The notes under the pieces are model-generated. The model worked only from the letters and a program-made list of their open reading frames with translations. It searched no databases and was not told where the DNA came from. From JBLHZY01 sp047631555 (lineage in GTDB: Bacteria > Pseudomonadota > Alphaproteobacteria > Rhodobacterales > Rhodobacteraceae): a stretch of DNA of 64,000 nucleotides. The stretch lies in contig JBLHZY010000006.1 of NCBI GenBank assembly GCA_047631555.1, positions 75,312 to 139,311 on the forward strand. Reading direction: 5' to 3'. This document shows, piece after piece, positions 59,948-64,000 of this stretch; position 1 is the first letter of the stretch, and each line of letters opens with the position of its first letter. The translations under genes were made by a program, and so were the position numbers.

Positions 59948-60286
59948 AAGTTGGCCCAAAGCAGATATTCAGACCAGCTCCTGAATGCTTCGGTCGCAGC
60001 CCGCATTGCCGCCATTCGCTGCGGGTGAAAAATCCGAACCTGTTCGAATTCACACAACGCGGACGAAGCTGCCTTATGCACGCGCGGCTATTGCTAACGC
60101 AGCATTGCCTCGCAGTTGCGGCAGATTTCATGCTGCGATGCAGCCCAAGTCGCGGAAGCGGCCATTCATTGATGCCGACGTCAGTGGATTTCAGACCGAC
60201 CCTTCGCCGCATCTTGCACGAATTAACAGACTGCGGACAAAGTGTGAGTTAGCTGCGGCTGCGCCAATGGCTGCTTATGGTCTAAC
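59948..60286. other. Gene-free stretch between virB6 and the methyltransferase gene
   Basis: Only short frames without family features. The sequence has the look of decayed intergenic DNA (for example cccaaagcagatattcag near the start). No virD4 or relaxase remnant is recognisable. Confidence 0.55.
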
Positions 60287-60919
60287 TCACGTAGATGGCA
60301 CATCTATCACTTTGACCCCGGATACACATATTGCCGGTGTTGGCCCTGCAGCGATCTCGGTGCAGTCAATTTTTTGAAAGCCGGAGGATTGCATCAATGT
60401 TGCAATTTCGTCGGCCATTGCCATCGCTCCGTTTGGGTCGTCAGTGTCCAGCCTTGGCTGATAGGACGTGAAGCACTTCCCATTGGTGTCCAATGCGTTG
60501 AGCACGGCGTGGAAGTAAGCTGCCCTATTGGGAATGAACTGGATGACGTTCAGCGAATAGATGCGGTCGAATGTTGATTGCCAGTCTTGCAGTCTTTCGA
60601 TGCCGCCGACATGTAAGGTCACTTTCATCGCCTGACCGGCCTTGAGAACCCGCCTTTGGGCCTGTTTGATCATGATTGGCGAGTGGTCCAACCCCACAAC
60701 GATGCCATCGCTGATTTGCTCAGCACATTGCGCCAAGGCCAGCCCAGGACCGCAACCAACTTCCAAGACACGGCTGTCCGACTGCAGTTTCATCAGCTCC
60801 ACGGTTTTTTTGTTTCGGATACGATTTGAGGACCGGCGGGCCATGATATGACCCGCCACTTTGCCGACAAGCCCATAGGGCTTGCCGAATTGCCGAACTA
60901 TTGCCGTTTTGAGTGACAT
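60287..60919 (-). CDS. SAM-dependent methyltransferase, class I
   Basis: A 210-residue enzyme. Motif I is VLEVGCGPGLALAQCAEQ, followed by VVGLDHSPIMIKQAQRRV and the motif IV-like FDRIYSLNVIQFI. The N-terminal extension (MSLKTAIVRQFGKPYGLVGK) may shape the substrate site. It resembles the small-molecule/ubiquinone-type group; the substrate is unknown. It lies four bases after the small membrane protein gene on the same strand. Confidence 0.87.
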   Translation of the reverse strand: MSLKTAIVRQFGKPYGLVGKVAGHIMARRSSNRIRNKKTVELMKLQSDSRVLEVGCGPGLALAQCAEQISDGIVVGLDHSPIMIKQAQRRVLKAGQAMKVTLHVGGIERLQDWQSTFDRIYSLNVIQFIPNRAAYFHAVLNALDTNGKCFTSYQPRLDTDDPNGAMAMADEIATLMQSSGFQKIDCTEIAAGPTPAICVSGVKVIDVPST

Positions 60920-60923
60920 AGTA

Positions 60924-61151
60924 TCAGCCTTCCTTGAACCGACTGAACAAGCTTGGAAGGCCGATCAGCGATCCAGTTGCGACCAGCAGCAAGACCGAAG
61001 CAAACGCGTGGCGGAAAGCCATTTCTGGCAGGCCGAACAAGTCCACCGCAAGGGTGCTCCAAGACCAGAGGATCGCTACTCCACCAACAACAATCGCGAT
61101 CAACGACATAATGATTGTGCGTCCGTGACCTTTGTTTTCAAATTCCATCAT
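60924..61151 (-). CDS. Small two-helix membrane protein
   Basis: A 75-residue protein starting MMEFENKGHGRT at an ATG with AAGGAG six bases upstream; a longer frame exists upstream but the SD decides. Two hydrophobic segments (IIMSLIAIVVGGVAILWSW and FASVLLLVATGSLIGLPSLF) span the membrane. It overlaps the end of marR by 14 bases, so it is part of the marR operon. Function unknown. Confidence 0.7.
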   Translation of the reverse strand: MMEFENKGHGRTIIMSLIAIVVGGVAILWSWSTLAVDLFGLPEMAFRHAFASVLLLVATGSLIGLPSLFSRFKEG

Positions 61152-61584
61152 TTGGTTCTCCTTTGTTAATGATGCATTCAAGTTCGAGATTTAAGCGCGC
61201 CAGCACCTCACCTGCAGCCGCGATGTCAGCCTGTTCCAGGGCGGCCGTTAGTTCCCTCATCGGGGCTTTTTCCCGCCGTTGAATTTCGGAAAAAACCTCT
61301 TCACCTTGTGTGGTCAGCATGTAGAGAAGCGAGCGCTTGTGCTCGGGGTTGTCTTCGCGCCGGACATGGCCTTGGTCCAGCAAAGCGTTGATCACCGTCT
61401 GGACATGCTGGCGGGAGGTGCCACGTTCCTGCGCCAGATCGGGGACGGTGCATGGCCCCCTTTGCGACAGGCTTTCGATGATGGCCCGCACCGATGGGTT
61501 CACATCGAGATCGGCCGCCAGGTTTTCTGCGAGTGTGCGCAGCTGGTTGAAACAGGTGCGGACCTGCCGGATCAGCTGTGTCAT
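61138..61584 (-). CDS. MarR-family transcriptional regulator
   Basis: A 148-residue protein starting MTQLIRQVRTCFNQLRTLA. The winged HTH is RGPCTVPDLAQERGTSRQHVQ, then INALLDQGHVRREDNPEHKR (the wing) and LLYMLTTQGEEVFSEI. It probably controls the membrane protein and methyltransferase genes behind it. An IS21 end begins about 8 bp upstream of the ATG, and no clear SD is left, so its native promoter has been displaced. Confidence 0.87.
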   Translation of the reverse strand: MTQLIRQVRTCFNQLRTLAENLAADLDVNPSVRAIIESLSQRGPCTVPDLAQERGTSRQHVQTVINALLDQGHVRREDNPEHKRSLLYMLTTQGEEVFSEIQRREKAPMRELTAALEQADIAAAGEVLARLNLELECIINKGEPNDGI

Positions 61585-61756
61585 GGATTGGGTGTCAATC
61601 GCAGAGTAAAAAGGGACCAAGTCGCGGCGTAAAACTGGTCCACTGAGTTATCGTTTGTCGTGCGCTTTGGCGCGCGTGCTTGTCATATAGCTAACGCGTG
61701 CCAAAGCGCATGTTGGCCCTTGGGCCTACATTGTTCTGGTCTTGGTTGGGCTTTGA

Positions 61757-62509
61757 TTATTGTTGTTTGTTACGGCTGTGTTTGAGCCTGTAGCTTTCGC
61801 CGTTCATCTCGAGAATGTGGACGTGATGGGTTAAACGATCCAACAGTGCGCCTGTCAGCCGCTCGGAGCCAAAGACTTCGGTCCACTCATCGAATGGCAG
61901 GTTCGAGGTAATGATGATGGACCCGCGTTCGTAGCATTGGGATATGACTTCAAAGAGCAATTCCGCGCCCGATTTGCTGAGCGGCACAAAGCCCAACTCG
62001 TCAATAATCAACAGGTTCTGGCTGGTCAGTTGCTTTTGAAGACGCTGTAGCCTTCGCTCATCTTGCGCCTCGATCAGGTCATGCACCAGTGCTGCCGCCG
62101 TTGTGAAGCGAACCTTCAGTCCCATCTGACACGCAGCCAACCCAAGTCCCAAAGCGATGTGCGTCTTGCCCGTGCCTGAGGGGCCAAGGGCGATGATATT
62201 CTCCCTGCGATCCACGTAGTCGCAACGCGCCAGATCCATCGTCAGCGGCTTGTTCAAGCTGGGTATGATCTTGAAGTCAAAGCTATCCAAGCTCTTGGTG
62301 CTGGGGAACTTCGCCGCTTTGATGCGCCGTTCAATCATCCGCCGTTCGCGGTCGATCAGCTCCATCTCACACAGGCGGGCCAGATACTGGATATGGTCTT
62401 TGTTCTCAGCAGCACAAAGCTGCGCCTGTTTGGCATACTCGCCCTGGAACGTTGGCAGCCGCAGTTGTTTAAGATGATGCCGCAAAAGGATCTGAGGGGC
62501 TTCGGTCAT
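61757..62509 (-). CDS. istB: IS21 helper ATPase IstB
   Basis: A 250-residue AAA+ protein related to DnaC. Walker A is GPSGTGKTHIAL at residues 109-120, and Walker B is NLLIIDELGFVPLS. The N-terminal LLRHHLKQLRLPTFQGEYAK is typical. IstB binds target DNA and licenses the IstA transposase. Its start overlaps the istA stop by four bases. It appears complete. Confidence 0.95.
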   Translation of the reverse strand: MTEAPQILLRHHLKQLRLPTFQGEYAKQAQLCAAENKDHIQYLARLCEMELIDRERRMIERRIKAAKFPSTKSLDSFDFKIIPSLNKPLTMDLARCDYVDRRENIIALGPSGTGKTHIALGLGLAACQMGLKVRFTTAAALVHDLIEAQDERRLQRLQKQLTSQNLLIIDELGFVPLSKSGAELLFEVISQCYERGSIIITSNLPFDEWTEVFGSERLTGALLDRLTHHVHILEMNGESYRLKHSRNKQQ

Positions 62510-64000
62510 GCCGCGGTCCTCCCTATCAGGCTCATGTAACTGGCTGGGCGTGTTGTGCCGACATTGGCCTTGGGCAGATATGGATAAAAGTCCAAATCCA
62601 ATCGTGGTGGCCGCTTCTCAACCCGACACAGCACAAGGTGTTTTACAGCGTCGTAGCCAATGGCACCCATATCAATGGCCTGCTGGATTGCGCTTTGCAC
62701 AACGCTCATCTCGAACGTCTCCAAAAGGCGCAGGACCTGAACGTATTCTCGCTTTCCTGGCTTGCCCATTCTGGCCTCAAGCAGCCGGTGCAGCGTGGCG
62801 AAGACATCCGGAAGGTCCCAACCCTGCAAAGGGGCAGCCTGATCCAAAGCACCCACCTTTTGTTCAAGCAGTGGCAAAAAGTGCAATGGATCAAAGATCA
62901 TACCCGCTGATGTGTAGGATCGTTTGTGACGGGCAATAATCTCGTTGCCACATCCAATGATGACCTCATGCACAAACCCACGCACGTGAACATCGTGGTG
63001 GGCATAAGCCACCGGCACCGAGTAATCATTGCTCCGGTAGCGCACCATCGAGATCGACGTGGCCCGTGTGCTGACGTGGTCGCAGGCTTGATATTCCGCG
63101 ACGGGCAATCCCATTAGGGCTTCTAAGTCCGACATGAGCCGGTCGCCAATGGTTTGGTCGTGGCCGCGCAGTTTGTCGCCCTTACGCTCTAAGCATCTCT
63201 GTTCCAGATGTGCATTCAGATCATCAAAGCTGTCATAACGCGGTGCGGGCACCATGAAGTTGCGTCGGGTGTAGCCGACCATCCCTTCAACGTTGCCGCT
63301 CGTCCATTGTTCTCGAACCAATGGCGAACAAGTCCTCGCTCGTTCCCCCGCGCAGGCCGGCCGAACTTGTCATCAAACAAGTAATGCGATTACAACTCTG
63401 TAAATCGACGGGTCCGGACGTGCGTTCTGTCCCCCAGTATTCGCGCAACGGCGATCTTGGTATTGTCGTAGAGAATGGATTGAGGGATGCCACCAAAAAA
63501 AGCAAAGGCCGAGACGTGGCCATCACAAAACGCCTCGGTTGTCTCGGCTGGATACCCCTTCACAAATACCGCGTCAGAATGTGGTAGGCTCATCACGTAG
63601 AAGTGGATCTTGCATTCCACGCCACCAATTACACCAAGGGTCTCTCCAAAATCCACTTGCGCATGGCCTGGACGGTGCGACAGCGGCACAAAAACCTCTT
63701 TGGTACGCCGCTTTTGCTCACGCACGTAATACGTCACCGTCGTGAGGCTGCCAGCATACCCATGCTCATCACGCAGTCGTTCAAAAATGCGCTTCGACGT
63801 GTGACGCTGTTTTTTGATCAGGGCTTTGTCGGAGCGCAGTATCTCATCGATGACACCAACATAAGCATCAAGCGTTGGACGATGTGGCGGTTCTGAGCGG
63901 CGATACCCGGGAGGCAGCTCATGACGCAGCATCTTCGCGATCGTCTTACGATCCTTGTTGAAATAACGCGCCGCTTCTCGAGCTGACATGCCGTCCTTCA
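62506..64000 (-). pseudogene. istA: IS21 transposase IstA, broken; 5' end beyond the window
   Basis: Two frames carry the transposase. The upstream part (63390 to beyond 64000) has the HTH (DGMSAREAARYFNKDRKT) and the first acidic residues of the DDE core (HAQVDFGE and ILYDNTK). It ends at a TAA where a Gln codon is expected (RRFTEL-stop-SHYLF). The downstream part (62506-63321) carries the rest (VEGMVGYTRRNFMVP onward) in another frame. The ~40 bases between the two do not fit the expected GNDKGKVEG, which suggests a small insertion. So istA is not functional as read. Confidence 0.85.

Larger units (their letters stand above)
61593..64000 (-). mobile_element. IS21-family insertion sequence, running off the window end
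   Basis: The likely right end starts TGTCAATCGCAGAGTAAAAA at 61593; the related pieces GTAAAAAGGGACCA and GTAAAACTGGTCCA a few tens of bases apart fit the multiple terminal repeats of this family. It contains istB and a broken istA in the usual istA-istB order on the minus strand. The left end lies beyond base 64000. Confidence 0.85.

Overview
The window looks like a piece of an alphaproteobacterial genome, most likely order Rhodobacterales (Roseobacter-type). The basis is gene content and order: a DUF3576 lipoprotein, leuS, lptE and holA in a row, DUF2125 and DUF4170 proteins, an rnhB-ccrM pair with GANTC sites in front of ccrM, and a MarR-type EPS regulator heading a polysaccharide cluster. 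This assignment is from recognition, not from a search.

Region 1 (1-26.7 kb) is ordinary chromosomal core. It holds an L,D-transpeptidase (5' end cut by the window), a PLP-binding YggS-type protein, a porin, the DUF3576-leuS-lptE-holA block, an LLM monooxygenase, a minus-strand flavoprotein/enoyl-CoA hydratase/SDR trio, DUF2125, a TldD/PmbA-type protein, a CysQ-like phosphatase, DUF4170, a KdtA-like protein, lpxK, a CaiB/BaiF CoA-transferase, a DsbA-like protein, a DciA-like DUF721 protein, mutY and alkB. After a short accessory stretch with an orphan Cas2/SinR-like protein come ccrM and rnhB, then several small secreted or membrane proteins, including one with two N-terminal membrane helices and a C-terminal winged helix.

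Region 2 (26.7-29.1 kb) is a small mobile module: a tyrosine integrase, an excisionase-like HTH protein whose gene overlaps the integrase gene, a divergent XRE regulator and a membrane protein. A possible tRNA-like fragment lies beside the integrase.

Region 3 (29.1-45.1 kb) is a surface polysaccharide locus. It has a NusG/RfaH-like antiterminator, a divergent MarR-type EPS regulator with an ops-like hairpin in its leader, a WbpA/WbpB/WbpD/WbpE-type pathway to a diacetamido-uronic acid nucleotide sugar, a polymerase-like membrane protein, three glycosyltransferases, a Wzx-like flippase, a PglC/WcaJ-type initiating transferase, and rfbCBDA for dTDP-L-rhamnose on the other strand. A dead rfbC fragment cut off by an insertion-sequence remnant sits at 40.5-40.8 kb. 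Base composition shifts visibly inside the locus, so it was probably assembled from several sources.

Region 4 (45.1-60 kb) is accessory DNA dominated by a VirB-type type IV secretion cluster in the order virB1, virB2, virB3, virB4, a VirB7-like lipoprotein, a VirB5-like/transglycosylase chimera, virB5, virB8, virB9, virB10, virB11, a DUF4177-like protein and virB6. In front of it lie small secreted proteins, a small XRE gene pair with an upstream palindrome, and a LysR regulator divergent from a Tat-exported SnoaL-like protein. No virD4 or relaxase gene is visible in the window. The vir genes are tightly packed, many overlapping by 1-11 bases, as expected for one operon.

Region 5 (60.3-64 kb) has a methyltransferase, a small membrane protein and a MarR regulator in one minus-strand operon. 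An IS21-family element is inserted about 8 bp in front of the marR start. Its istB is intact, its istA is broken by a stop codon and a frame change, and the element runs off the window end.
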